From assembly GCA_910587555.1 (NCBI GenBank), contig CAJULV010000028.1, positions 21,483-45,136 of the forward strand: a DNA stretch of 23,654 nt, given 5' to 3'. The notes under the pieces were generated by a model. The model saw only the letters and a program-made list of their open reading frames with translations. It ran no database searches and was not told the DNA's origin. A program made the translations under genes and the position numbers. Origin of the DNA: an uncultured Acetatifactor sp. (GTDB taxonomy: Bacteria > Bacillota > Clostridia > Lachnospirales > Lachnospiraceae). Numbering within the stretch: the first letter of the stretch is position 1; each line of letters begins with the position of its first letter. This document shows, piece after piece, positions 1 through 9,068 of this stretch.

Positions 1-570
1 CTCCTCTGTCGGTGTCGGCTCCTCTGTCGGTGTCGGCTCATCCGTCGGTGTCGGCTCCTCCGTTGGTGTCGGCTCCTCTGTCGGTGTCGGCTCCTCTGTC
101 GGTGTCGGCTCCTCCGTTGGTGTCGGCTCCTCTGTCGGTGTCGGCTCATCCGTTGGTGTCGGCTCCTCTGTCGGATCTGGTCCGTCTGTCGGATTCGGCG
201 TCTCTGTCGGTGTCGGCTCCTCCGTTGGTGTCGGCTCCTCCGTTGGTGTCGGCTCCTCTGTCGGATCTGGTCCATCTGTCGGATCTGGTCCATCTGTCGG
301 ATCTGGCGTCTCTGTCGGCTCTGGTCCGTCTGTCGGCTCTGGCGTCTCTGTCGGCTCTGGTCCGTCTGTCGGATTCGGCTCATCCGTTGGTGTCGGCTCC
401 TCTGTCGGCTCTGGCGTCTCTGTCGGATCTGGCCCGTCTGTCGGCTCTGGCGTCTCTGTCGGCTCTGGTCCGTCTGTCGGCTCTGGCGTCTCTGTCGGCT
501 CTGGTCCGTCTGTCGGCTCTGGCGTCTCTGTCGGTGTCGGCGTCTCTGTCGGCTCTGGTGTCGCATACAT
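1..570 (-). repeat. Tandem repeat encoding a Pro-Thr-Glu/Asp stalk
   Basis: The stretch consists of near-identical 18-bp units. Read on the minus strand they encode hexapeptides such as PTETPE, PTDGPE and PTEEPT. All visible units keep the reading frame of the GH85 gene. Units differ mainly by Glu/Asp and Gly/Glu swaps, and blocks of the same variant recur, which is what slippage or unequal exchange produces. Such stalks usually lift a catalytic region through the cell wall. The array is cut by the window edge, so copy number is unknown. Confidence 0.9.
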
Positions 571-3500
571 AACCTTCACCATGGCAGAACCGCTCTTGGA
601 AGGATCTTCCGCTGAAAAAGCAGTCACTGTCATTTCCTCTGCAGCCTCGCCAGTTCCCAGGAACAGCTGTCCGTTTCCAATCAAAGTCTCGTTGCTGGTA
701 TTACCGGAGATGGTCCAAATCACCTCCTGATTGTTCGTCCCTTCCACAAGCGCTGTAAACTGGCCCTTCTGGCCGGGATTTCCATCCACTTCCAATACCT
801 CCGGCGTAATGGAAACCGTAATTCCGGAATCCGCATCTGCGGTTCCGAAAAGTTCTATCTCATAAATTCTTACTGTATCCGGTCCGTTCCACCAGTTGTC
901 ATCTCCGTCAGTCACAACGAAGCGCAGGACCCGAACCTTGCCGTCTGCAGAAATTGCATCATCCGTCACATCTTCTTCATTTTGTGTATAGCCCTTAATG
1001 GTTTTCCAATTGCTATCCTCCTCCATGGCGGCTCTTTGCCCAGCCTCGTCCATCATCAGGAAAGCAGCCTCGGGAACCTTTTCAGTGTCCAGTACCTGAA
1101 GTTCAAAATCATTTGTGTTAAAACGATTATCTTCACCGACCGCGCCGGCATGGGTAACCTTCAATCGCTCCAGCTCTGATGGCGTAGCCAGCTGGAACAC
1201 AAGCCAATTGGCCGTCTCCTCACTGCACCATTTTGTCTCATAGTCACCGTCAAAGGCTTTCTCCGGTCCCTCATTTTCAATGGTCCCCTTATCAGATTTC
1301 ACCCCCAGAACCTGTGCATTCCCGGATACAAGCTGAGCCGGCATCCCATACAGCTCAACTTCATACAAGCGCACGCAGGCTCCCCAGCCTGTAGTATCAG
1401 TCTTACTGATGTTAAGTTTGAAGATACGCCCTGTCACAGCTCCTAGGTCATCTGTGGTGACATTATCCTTGTTGCCGGTACGCTGCGCCAGCGGCTTCCA
1501 ATAAGTGTTATCCGCCAGCAATGTATTTCTATCAGCCTCCGTCTTCGCAAGCAACTCTTCCACGGTAATCTTGCTGGTGTCCAAAGTATAGAACTCATAT
1601 GCCGCCGTATTGATTGTACCCGCCGGCGTCTCGGCATTTGATCCGGCATGGAATAGCTTCAACTGAGTAACATCTCTGTCCTTGCCAATATCAAACGCCA
1701 CCCACTTATTGTCGCCATCCACACACCATTTTCCTGTAGCGGCATCCGTAAAGTTCCTGTCAAACAGCTTGTCAGGTCCCGATGTTGCATTGGCGCCGTT
1801 GGTAGCAATCACCACAGCTCCGTCAGAATAGCGCACATACTCTCCGTCTTCCCTGTTTATTACAATCGCTACGGCGCTTCCCGAGAAGTTCTTATCCGCC
1901 ACAGATGTAGCCTTGATGGTCAGCCTCTCCGCCGTTTCGTCCGCCGCAACACGCAGCACGCCTTCTGTTAGAGTGGTTTCGTCGCTGGTATTGCCGGCCA
2001 GCTCCCAAATCACCTTCTGGCTGGGTTCCTGCTGTGCCGCTGCGCCGACGACCTTAGCTGTAAATGTAACGCTGTTGCCCTTTTCTACTTCCTGCTCCGC
2101 CGGACTGACCGTCACTCCGGTAATTTCAACCTTCACCTCCAGCTGCCGCACAGCTGCTTCCAGTGCAATCCGGAGCTGCTCTATCTCATACGCGCTGCAG
2201 TTCTTGCCTTCCACCGCAGCCCTGGCTGCATCCAGCGCCGCCTTAAAGACCTGGTAGCTGGCTTCCGTGTACTTCTCTTCCGGATATGCGGACTCAAACT
2301 GGTCGCATAACTCAGCCAGACGCTGAGCGTGATTCACGAACCGCAGCCCTGCATATGCTTTGGCTAATTCCGCACGTGCCGTCTCCGCTTCAGCAGCAGT
2401 AGGCGTTCCGGCAGCCACCGTCCTAGCTGCGGACAATTTCTCTGCAAACACTGCCCATGTCTCAGCTGTGCAGTCTTCCTCACGGATTTCCTCACATTTT
2501 CTAATCAGTTCCTTCAGCCCTGTCAGATCTGCAGTCAAGGCCATGGGATCCTCATACTCCTTCGTCAGGCGATCAGAATCCACCTTGCCTTCCTTATGTA
2601 CTTCATAATATACCTTACCTCCCCCTGCTTCCAACGGCACACGCTCCAACCGAATCACGCCGTTTTTGGCCGGGACGGAATGAAGAATCGGATAATCGGC
2701 GTTCTCAGACGCAAATATCTTGATCTCGGAGCCATCCTCCAATCCGGTAGCCGTCATAACCGCATATTGTTTGCGCAGCTGATTACCGGCGGTCGTGCGC
2801 ACCAAGGTCACATTATCAGGAGATTTTGCAACTTCCCGCCCGTCTCCGGGTTCCGGTGCATAATAAACGCTTGCGCGCCTGGTACTTAAAACCACCCCGC
2901 TGGAAGCGTCCAGAACGTCATAATACAGGCGGCCGCCCTCCGGATTCAGATCCAGGCCGGAGAATCTGGCAATTCCCACACCCAGCTGCTTATAAGCTTC
3001 ATCCGGCTGCACAGCTTTCTCCACTGCAATCGGCTCTGTGCTGTCCAGGCTGTCAAACAGTCTCACTTTTCCCGTGTCCTCATGGAATACGCCGTTATGA
3101 TCGCCATAGGTTCCGGAAGAATATTTCATAGGAACATTATTTACCACAACCGTATCGTTTGCACCCTCGCGGTTTTTCACCGTCACATTCCTGGGATATG
3201 GCGAAGCGCTGTTGCTCATTCCCGGAAATCCCTTCTCAAAAATCTGGAATTCATAGATCCGGATTGCGTGCCAGGCCGAATTGTCGCTCTTCGTCACATT
3301 CAATTTCAGGTAACGCGCCGTGATAGGCTCATCCAGAACTCTGTCCGTGATATCCAGCTTATTATTTGTCACCGTATCCGCCACTGTAAAGTCCATATTC
3401 CTGACTCGGGCACGTTCTTTTTCATTATCCCCTGTAATCAGAGGCTCTCCGTCATCCGCAGCATACTGCAGGTCAAAGTCCACCGTATTCATGTCAGGAC

Positions 3501-5793
3501 TCTCACCCGCCCCCGGACAGTTTGCATGCCAGACTACCCAGCGCTCGAATGTCTTGTCTTCACCCAAGTCGATAACCGCATAAGCCCTTGTTGAAGTGGT
3601 ACACCATTTACTGTTGGAGATAACGCCGTCCACCAGCAAATGCACAGAACCGTCATCGGTAGCTGCTACGCTGGCGACTGCGGGACATTTCAGGGCAAGG
3701 TTTGGTCCCTCATCCCATGCGTCAATAAAGCCGTTCTCCACCAATGCGGGCCATTCAATGGTGAATCGGGTCGCTTCCCCTTTGACACCATTCTCGGAAT
3801 AGGGGATGACTTCAAATTTACAGGTGTCCTCCGCCCCATCCCTGTTAAGGCTTCCCAAGTAAAAGGCTGTATTGGGGGTAGCACCTATGAATTCCCGGCT
3901 TCCATCCTCGTGCGTACGGAAAATCCGGTACATAAATGCATTGTCCGCCTTGTCCCAATATACCCTTGCCTCCATAACCTTGTCCGTAGGATAAATCACC
4001 TCGTCCAGCGTCACATCGGAAACAGTCCCCGGAGCGCTCTCATCCGTAGTAAATCCCATCTGCCCTACGTTGATAGCATAATCCGCCACTCCGTCCGGAG
4101 CCTCAAACCGCAAGGAAATCGCGATGGCCGTCTTGCCCGCATCCTCCCCGAACCCATCGATAGAGGCTGTGGACCAGCTTCCGCCTGCATTCACATTCAA
4201 AGGATAGAACTTAAAATTCTCTTCGTCATAAGTATCCCCGAAGCACAGACCCAAGGAGACATTCACCCCCTCCTTCGGTGTCTTATAAATCATATTAAAT
4301 TTGCTTGCCGATGTAAGCGTAAGCTGCGAGCTGTACAGCTTCACATGGTTCGCTTTCCCCGCATCCATGGAGCCATAGAATTTCAGGGAAGATCCCGCAT
4401 ACCAGGCGTCATCCAGATCAACCTTGGCAGAAAGCTTCTGGCCGTCGGAATCAATGAGCCACCGCCAGGTAGGCAGCACATCCGTCAGGGAACGGTTATA
4501 CCATCCGTTTTCCTTGCCCACCACTACGCCGTTCTCATAGAACTTATAACCGTTTCCGGTGGTAAAATTCGTCACAAAGTCCGTGCCGATCACCGGCGTA
4601 CGGTCAGCCACCAGATTGGCAAAGCCGCAGAATTCATTCTCCGGACGATAGTCAGAAGAAGGGTCATAGGTAGGTCCTACCCACAGCCTCTGATCCTCAT
4701 CATTCAGGAAGTCATCCGAACTGACGGCGGAAGTCAGGGAACATGTGGGCGCCAGGATACCCAGGCTGCACTTCAGAATGCCGTTTGCGTCAAGCCTCGT
4801 CTGGTATCTACCGCCCTTGGCATTCCCGGACATGGGCCAGTATTCCCAGGTGGAATGGATATTCCAGGGATCCACGCCGCACTCTCTGGCTGCCTGGATC
4901 GTGCTGTCTACATTGCCGCCGCCTCCCATATCCAGCCACCACTCGTCGGTAATCCGGGTATCCCCGTTCTGCATCCAGCTATTGATTTGTCCGGTACCCA
5001 GAGTTCCCGCACCATTGTACCAGGCTATGGTAAAATTATCCGGCTTGTGTTCCTGCAGGTAAACCAGGAACTCCTTAAAACCCGCAACGCCTGTTCCGGA
5101 TTCCGCATTGAAGATATAGCCGTCAAATCCATAGTACTGCGCAATCTCTATCAGCTTATCCGCCGCCGGATAGCTGCCGTCTGCTTTTTTCTCTACCATT
5201 TCACGGACAAATTGGTTCCCGTAGGTGTTGTCCCCCCATGGCAGAAAGATTGTTCCGGTAGCAGGCACACCATTGCGGTGAGCAGAATCAATGACCTCCG
5301 GGGACGGAATCGCGATAGGGCCTTCACCGGAAGAACCCCCCCAGAAATTATAGGTGTCTACATACTGGAAATTGTTAAATGCATATACGAAATCTCCGTC
5401 TCCGCCCTGGGATGGCGCCTGACTCGCTCTGGCATTGGCCATTGCAAGGGGATACACCTTTGCGTCCCTGGACGCCAGCGGATTGACGTTCGGACCCATC
5501 CAACGCTCCCGCAACGGAATTGAGCCGCGGTTATAGCGGGCATCCGGGTCATTGTCCGGACTCCAGTTCTTCAGCTCATCAATCTGGAAACAGCTCCCAT
5601 AAGGCTGCAGCGTCTCATTCCTGTAGTAATACTCATTGGAAATCTCCAGCGGCTCAGGCCAATAGCCCAATGTTGCTCCGGCGGCTTCCACCTTCCCCAC
5701 GCCGCCATACTGCGGTACGATGATAGCCGCGGCACAGAGCATTGACAACAGCCTTAAGCGCTTCTTCTTTGCCGTTTGTTTCTTTTTTGCCAT
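1..5793 (-). CDS. Secreted multidomain endo-beta-N-acetylglucosaminidase (GH85), C-terminus beyond window
   Basis: This is an open frame of 1931 codons with no stop; it runs off the left edge, so the C-terminus is missing. The ATG at 5793 follows AAAGGAG. Residues 1-38 form a signal peptide (Lys-rich start, hydrophobic core, VEAA cleavage). GH85 catalytic domain is about 40-400; FDGYIFNAES carries the family's Asn229 and Glu231, the assisting residue and the acid/base in GH85. GH85 enzymes cut the chitobiose core of N-glycans. Next come a beta-sandwich (about 410-590), an FN3-like part (about 595-690), an F5/8-type-C domain (about 702-850), two FIVAR-like helical modules (about 1083-1220), an Ig-like domain (1222-1311), two more F5/8-type-C domains (about 1317-1483 and 1485-1648), a second Ig-like domain and, from about 1742, a Pro/Thr/Glu/Asp stalk. 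An extracellular, surface-held enzyme for host glycoprotein foraging is inferred. A cell-wall anchor would lie outside the window. Confidence 0.9.
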   Translation of the reverse strand, partial: MAKKKQTAKKKRLRLLSMLCAAAIIVPQYGGVGKVEAAGATLGYWPEPLEISNEYYYRNETLQPYGSCFQIDELKNWSPDNDPDARYNRGSIPLRERWMGPNVNPLASRDAKVYPLAMANARASQAPSQGGDGDFVYAFNNFQYVDTYNFWGGSSGEGPIAIPSPEVIDSAHRNGVPATGTIFLPWGDNTYGNQFVREMVEKKADGSYPAADKLIEIAQYYGFDGYIFNAESGTGVAGFKEFLVYLQEHKPDNFTIAWYNGAGTLGTGQINSWMQNGDTRITDEWWLDMGGGGNVDSTIQAARECGVDPWNIHSTWEYWPMSGNAKGGRYQTRLDANGILKCSLGILAPTCSLTSAVSSDDFLNDEDQRLWVGPTYDPSSDYRPENEFCGFANLVADRTPVIGTDFVTNFTTGNGYKFYENGVVVGKENGWYNRSLTDVLPTWRWLIDSDGQKLSAKVDLDDAWYAGSSLKFYGSMDAGKANHVKLYSSQLTLTSASKFNMIYKTPKEGVNVSLGLCFGDTYDEENFKFYPLNVNAGGSWSTASIDGFGEDAGKTAIAISLRFEAPDGVADYAINVGQMGFTTDESAPGTVSDVTLDEVIYPTDKVMEARVYWDKADNAFMYRIFRTHEDGSREFIGATPNTAFYLGSLNRDGAEDTCKFEVIPYSENGVKGEATRFTIEWPALVENGFIDAWDEGPNLALKCPAVASVAATDDGSVHLLVDGVISNSKWCTTSTRAYAVIDLGEDKTFERWVVWHANCPGAGESPDMNTVDFDLQYAADDGEPLITGDNEKERARVRNMDFTVADTVTNNKLDITDRVLDEPITARYLKLNVTKSDNSAWHAIRIYEFQIFEKGFPGMSNSASPYPRNVTVKNREGANDTVVVNNVPMKYSSGTYGDHNGVFHEDTGKVRLFDSLDSTEPIAVEKAVQPDEAYKQLGVGIARFSGLDLNPEGGRLYYDVLDASSGVVLSTRRASVYYAPEPGDGREVAKSPDNVTLVRTTAGNQLRKQYAVMTATGLEDGSEIKIFASENADYPILHSVPAKNGVIRLERVPLEAGGGKVYYEVHKEGKVDSDRLTKEYEDPMALTADLTGLKELIRKCEEIREEDCTAETWAVFAEKLSAARTVAAGTPTAAEAETARAELAKAYAGLRFVNHAQRLAELCDQFESAYPEEKYTEASYQVFKAALDAARAAVEGKNCSAYEIEQLRIALEAAVRQLEVKVEITGVTVSPAEQEVEKGNSVTFTAKVVGAAAQQEPSQKVIWELAGNTSDETTLTEGVLRVAADETAERLTIKATSVADKNFSGSAVAIVINREDGEYVRYSDGAVVIATNGANATSGPDKLFDRNFTDAATGKWCVDGDNKWVAFDIGKDRDVTQLKLFHAGSNAETPAGTINTAAYEFYTLDTSKITVEELLAKTEADRNTLLADNTYWKPLAQRTGNKDNVTTDDLGAVTGRIFKLNISKTDTTGWGACVRLYEVELYGMPAQLVSGNAQVLGVKSDKGTIENEGPEKAFDGDYETKWCSEETANWLVFQLATPSELERLKVTHAGAVGEDNRFNTNDFELQVLDTEKVPEAAFLMMDEAGQRAAMEEDSNWKTIKGYTQNEEDVTDDAISADGKVRVLRFVVTDGDDNWWNGPDTVRIYEIELFGTADADSGITVSITPEVLEVDGNPGQKGQFTALVEGTNNQEVIWTISGNTSNETLIGNGQLFLGTGEAAEEMTVTAFSAEDPSKSGSAMVKVMYATPEPTETPTPTETPEPTDGPEPTETPEPTDGPEPTETPEPTDGPDPTETPEPTEEPTPTDEPNPTDGPEPTETPEPTDGPEPTETPDPTDGPDPTDGPDPTEEPTPTEEPTPTEEPTPTETPNPTDGPDPTEEPTPTDEPTPTEEPTPTEEPTPTEEPTPTEEPTPTEEPTPTDEPTPTEEPTPTEE

Positions 5794-5951
5794 ACAATTT
5801 CTCCTTTTAATTCTTCGTCCTGTTCCTGATACCATTCCAGAAAAAACAGGAGCGGTTCCGCTTCCGCAACAGCATGCCCCAAAAGGAAACTGGTACTGCT
5901 GTTAACAGGAATTATTTCCCTACTCTATGGCTCCTTTTTCATGATCTGCCC

Positions 5952-6233
5952 TTAGGAACCCAACACCGGATTTGCCCGGGCGGACTTATACGCCGTATTG
6001 TACTCCTGCAGCAACATCTTCTCCCTCGGCAGTTCCGTGCCCTCATCGGCCTCTGGCATCCGCGCGCGGATTCCCCGGATACGATGTCCGCCGAAGCCGG
6101 GCAGGTTTTCCTTCCGCTCCCGGTTCCCCGTCAGCGGAATTGAATCCGCAGCGGAAACCTTTCACGACGGGACACAAAACATGGTTACCGCAAGCGCTCC
6201 CGCCAGCTCACGTCTGACAGACTTCTGTTTCAT
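5952..6233 (-). pseudogene. Decayed signal-peptide ORF with in-frame TGA
   Basis: A good ribosome-binding site (GGAGGT) precedes an ATG at 6233. The first 23 codons give a charged N-terminus and hydrophobic core (MKQKSVRRELAGALAVTMFC). Codon 24 is TGA at 6162-6164. Reading through it in the same frame gives KVSAADS, a plausible signal-peptidase site, and about 65 further residues before TAA at 5952-5954. This looks like the start of a lost exported protein, interrupted by a nonsense mutation and truncated. A genuine 23-residue peptide is possible but less likely. No family is recognised. The stretch between it and the GH85 start (5794-5951) holds no clear gene, only short palindromes such as CTGTTAACAG at 5899-5908. 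Confidence 0.4.
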
Positions 6234-6387
6234 CAATACTGTACCTCCTTCCCTCTTGCCATTTTGCCAGAATATCTGCGCCTGTTTCCATATGGATTTC
6301 AGCATTCCGCCATTTGAATCCATGTGTTTCGCAGCAAAGCAACCGGCAAATCGGGCAATATCCAGTTTTAAATGTCTATATTGCCTA

Positions 6388-6434
6388 TTGACAAATCGAC
6401 AGTTGTACTTTCATATTATACTTTTATACAACTG
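6388..6434. promoter_or_regulatory. Candidate promoter and 8-bp dyad operator in divergent region
   Basis: A consensus -35 TTGACA at 6388-6393 is followed by CATATT (18-bp spacer) or TATTAT (20-bp spacer) on the plus strand. Overlapping it is a perfect dyad, CAGTTGTA at 6400-6407 and TACAACTG at 6427-6434, with a 19-bp AT-rich spacer. A repressor binding here would cover the promoter. The plus-strand gene at 6638 and the minus-strand ORF at 6233 are the obvious targets. This is inference from sequence shape only. Confidence 0.35.
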
Positions 6435-6563
6435 CCGGAAAGTCCCCAAAAGGATTTTTATAATATACAAAGGAATACCCCGGGCTGAAGTCATAAGGCA
6501 AATTTTCGGATTTATTTAAAAATAATTTAGATTTATAGGGACATGTTATTCAGAAAACGGAAC

Positions 6564-6609
6564 TATAATAAACAGAGTAAACGGCAAGGTTTCTTCGGAA
6601 ACCGCCCGT
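6564..6609 (+). promoter_or_regulatory. Leader with -10 box and UUCG-capped hairpin
   Basis: A TATAAT hexamer at 6564-6569 lacks a good -35. Just downstream GGTTTC (6588-6593), a TTCG tetraloop and GAAACC (6598-6603) form a perfect 6-bp stem that extends through ACGG/CCGT with small bulges to 6581-6609. There is no following T-run, so it is more likely an mRNA leader structure than a terminator. The GGAGGA ribosome-binding site and ATG of the next gene lie about 20-30 bases further on. Confidence 0.35.
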
Positions 6610-6637
6610 GTAAACGAAAAAACAATGGAGGAAAAAT

Positions 6638-7246
6638 ATGGACATCGCATGCAGAGAACAGACAATCAGCAAACAGACGGAAAAATATAAAAAGCTGGCA
6701 ACTATCGGGCTGACAGCGGCATGTATGGCCTTTGCGGCAGTTCTGCTGAAGGCTTATATGGACGGAAACTTTGATTCCGTGGACACATTTCAGAAATATG
6801 TGACGGGCTTCGGCCTGATTGCGCCGCTTTTCCTTGTGGCCTTCCAGGCAATTCAGGTTATTCTGCCCATACTGCCCGGGCTTCTGGGGTGCGTGGCAGG
6901 AACGCTTATGTTCGGCTGTATGGGGGGCTTCTGGTGTAACTATATCGGCATATCCGCCGGTTCCATTATTGCATTTCTGCTGGCCAGAAAATACGGCCAG
7001 GGCCTGGTCAGCAGAATGTTTCCGGAAGAAAAATATGAAAAGTGGGCAATATGGGCAGCAAAGAGTAAATTCTACACGGTAATACTGTTTCTGGGAATGG
7101 TGCTTCCGCTGTTTCCCGATGATTATTTCTGCTATTTTACCGGAATCACAAAAATGAGTACACGTAAATTTGTTGCCATCATTCTGCTCGGGAAGCCGTG
7201 GTGTATTCTGGCTTACTGCATTATGACATCCATGGCAGCCGGCTGA
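6638..7246 (+). CDS. VTT-domain (TVP38/TMEM64, SNARE-associated/DedA-like) membrane protein
   Basis: The product has 202 residues. The ATG is preceded by GGAGGA at proper spacing. After a short charged N-terminus come a membrane segment at about 22-40, a long hydrophobic stretch with the re-entrant-like PILPGLLGCVAGTLMFG, then CNYIGISAGSIIAFLLARKYG, which matches the Gly-rich core of the VTT domain, and two more membrane segments to the C-terminus. Length is normal for bacterial TVP38 proteins. VTT proteins act as lipid scramblases or transporters in the cytoplasmic membrane; the substrate here cannot be told. It is the only clear plus-strand gene and is monocistronic, convergent with the ABC exporter operon (64-bp gap). 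Confidence 0.85.
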   Translation: MDIACREQTISKQTEKYKKLATIGLTAACMAFAAVLLKAYMDGNFDSVDTFQKYVTGFGLIAPLFLVAFQAIQVILPILPGLLGCVAGTLMFGCMGGFWCNYIGISAGSIIAFLLARKYGQGLVSRMFPEEKYEKWAIWAAKSKFYTVILFLGMVLPLFPDDYFCYFTGITKMSTRKFVAIILLGKPWCILAYCIMTSMAAG

Positions 7247-7310
7247 GCAGGGGCATTGCCGTAAAAATTATACTGCGCACTTTTGTCACTGCAAAAAAGC
7301 TGTCCCTGCT

Positions 7311-9068
7311 CTATTGATACCACTGCCGCTGCAGCTCATACATTGTCCGATATTCACCCTCAACCGCAATCAGGTCATCGTGGCTGCCATCCTGCACAAT
7401 ACGCCCATCCTTAATCACAAGAATCCTGTCTGCAATCTGCGCGGAAGCCAGTCGGTGGGTCACAATAACGGAAGTGCTGTTGCGCGACAGTTTCCCAAAT
7501 TCCTCATATAGATACTTCTCTTCCAGAGCATCTATGGCGGCCGTAGGTTCGTCCAAAATCAACAGGCTGTTGCTCCTGTACATGCCTCTTGCAATTGCGA
7601 TTCTCTGCCACTGTCCTCCGGAAACCTCCGCTCCTCCGAATTCTCTGCCCAGCATGCCGTCCATCCCGCCTGCCCATCCCGTGACTACGCCTGCGTCTTC
7701 GCAGACCTGCCGCAGCTTTTCTTCAGAATGATGGCCACTCATGTCACTGATTCTGATATTCTCACCCAGAGACATGTTGTAACGGCAGAATTTCTGAAAA
7801 ACGGCAGATATTCCTTTTACGATTCGTCCTGTGCCGCCCTGGGCCTCTCCATAAGAAACCGTTCCCTTTGCAGGGGCATATAATCCCCCGATTATATTGC
7901 AAAGCGTACTCTTTCCGCTTCCGTTTTCTCCCACCAGGGCAACAGTCTGTCCCCAGGGAATCCGCAGATTGATATCTGAAAGCACAAATTTTTTCTTTCC
8001 TGTCTCCGGCTGTGGATAGGCAAAAAATACATGCTCCAGTCGTATCTCAAATTTTTCGGGCAATTCGATCTGCCGGGGTTCTTCCTTCTCTTCCTGTATA
8101 AAGGCAAGATAGTTCTTTACCGTGGCCATATTTTCTATGGCGATAGCCAGACGCTCGGAGATCACTTCATCCATGAAGCCGTAAAACTCACGAAGCGCGG
8201 CAAAAACTGCAGCAAACGCGCCCACGGAAATGACGTCATTTAGAACATAATAGACCAGCATCCCGATAATAACTCCATAGGCCGACACGGTTAAAACGTT
8301 AATGTGAAAGTTGATTTTTTCTTTGCGCAGCTGCATGCGAAAATGGAGTTGGTTCAGCTTCTTTAACATTTGATTATACCTGTCAAAAAAGCTGCCGCCG
8401 CATCCCCACAGGCGGGTTTCCTTATAATATTCCTTTCCGATGATGCAGTCCGCATAATAGTCCGCCTTTCTCCGGACAGGAGCGGCCTCATTCTCCAGAT
8501 GTTCAAAGGATATCATATGAAGCAGCCTGGCGATCACATTGGGGATAAAAATAATCACTGTGCTGATGCTGAGAATTGGCGCCAGAGAAAACAGATACCA
8601 GCTCATCATCAAAAAATAAAAGACATAGAAAAACACAATGTCCAAAATGGTAGTGCTTACCCAGAACACCCCTTCAGACCCCCGGACCGCTTTGTTGATT
8701 TGATCCAACTCTTCTGCATATTCAAAAGCAATTGCCTGTTTCCTGTCAATCGTCCTGAATAAGATTTTATTTGTCTCTTTTGTCACTTTTCGATTCAGGA
8801 TCTGCCCGTAACAGTTTGCAACGCCGTTCATGGTCTGGGCAAAGGCGTATGCGGCTCCCAACAGCAATATCCTGATGACAAGCCGTGAAATGTCCCCCTG
8901 GTTTTGCGAAATTCCGTCAAAGAAATATTGTACGCTCATCACCTGCAAAACCCAGGATACCCCGTGCAGCATCTGTAATACCGAATAGAAAATAACGCTT
9001 TGGGGATATAAACTGTACAAAAGCCTTATTCCCACAAAATTAAGGTAAACGAAGTTTTTATGTCTCAT
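7311..9068 (-). CDS. ABC exporter, fused permease and ATPase (second subunit)
   Basis: The product has 585 residues; the ATG at 9068 follows AGAGGTG. The N-terminal half (about 1-310) is a six-helix exporter-type membrane domain. The C-terminal nucleotide-binding domain has Walker A GENGSGKST (380-388), signature VSGGQWQR (482-489), Walker B LLILDEPTAAID with its Glu, and the H-loop His in VTHRL (about 537). All catalytic residues are present. The start overlaps the end of the upstream ABC gene by 11 bp, so the two are almost surely translated together and form a heterodimer. Export of a peptide or drug is typical of this architecture, but the substrate is unknown and no peptide precursor gene is seen beside it. 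Confidence 0.9.
   Translation of the reverse strand: MRHKNFVYLNFVGIRLLYSLYPQSVIFYSVLQMLHGVSWVLQVMSVQYFFDGISQNQGDISRLVIRILLLGAAYAFAQTMNGVANCYGQILNRKVTKETNKILFRTIDRKQAIAFEYAEELDQINKAVRGSEGVFWVSTTILDIVFFYVFYFLMMSWYLFSLAPILSISTVIIFIPNVIARLLHMISFEHLENEAAPVRRKADYYADCIIGKEYYKETRLWGCGGSFFDRYNQMLKKLNQLHFRMQLRKEKINFHINVLTVSAYGVIIGMLVYYVLNDVISVGAFAAVFAALREFYGFMDEVISERLAIAIENMATVKNYLAFIQEEKEEPRQIELPEKFEIRLEHVFFAYPQPETGKKKFVLSDINLRIPWGQTVALVGENGSGKSTLCNIIGGLYAPAKGTVSYGEAQGGTGRIVKGISAVFQKFCRYNMSLGENIRISDMSGHHSEEKLRQVCEDAGVVTGWAGGMDGMLGREFGGAEVSGGQWQRIAIARGMYRSNSLLILDEPTAAIDALEEKYLYEEFGKLSRNSTSVIVTHRLASAQIADRILVIKDGRIVQDGSHDDLIAVEGEYRTMYELQRQWYQ

Noticed and set aside
1..570. CRISPR array
   Set aside because: The repeats are contiguous without unique spacers and are translated in frame as a Pro-Thr-Glu stalk.
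12..572. Plus-strand open frame of repeated Ser-Ala-Pro-Leu-type units
   Set aside because: It is the antisense reading of the tandem repeat in the GH85 stalk; the minus-strand reading continues without break from a full secreted enzyme.
3640..5523. Long plus-strand open frame (627 codons) antisense to the GH85 gene
   Set aside because: It has no ribosome-binding site and no recognisable domain, and it lies fully opposite clear GH85/F5/8 coding sequence; its length comes from codon bias on the other strand.
6162..6164. TGA as a selenocysteine codon in the signal-peptide ORF
   Set aside because: It falls at the end of a signal peptide, no SECIS-like hairpin follows closely, and the downstream frame has no redox motif.
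7245..7311. GAGCAGGG / CCCTGCTC inverted repeat between convergent genes as a bidirectional terminator
   Set aside because: The arms are 51 bases apart with no compact stem and no T-run, and they overlap both stop codons; too weak to call.
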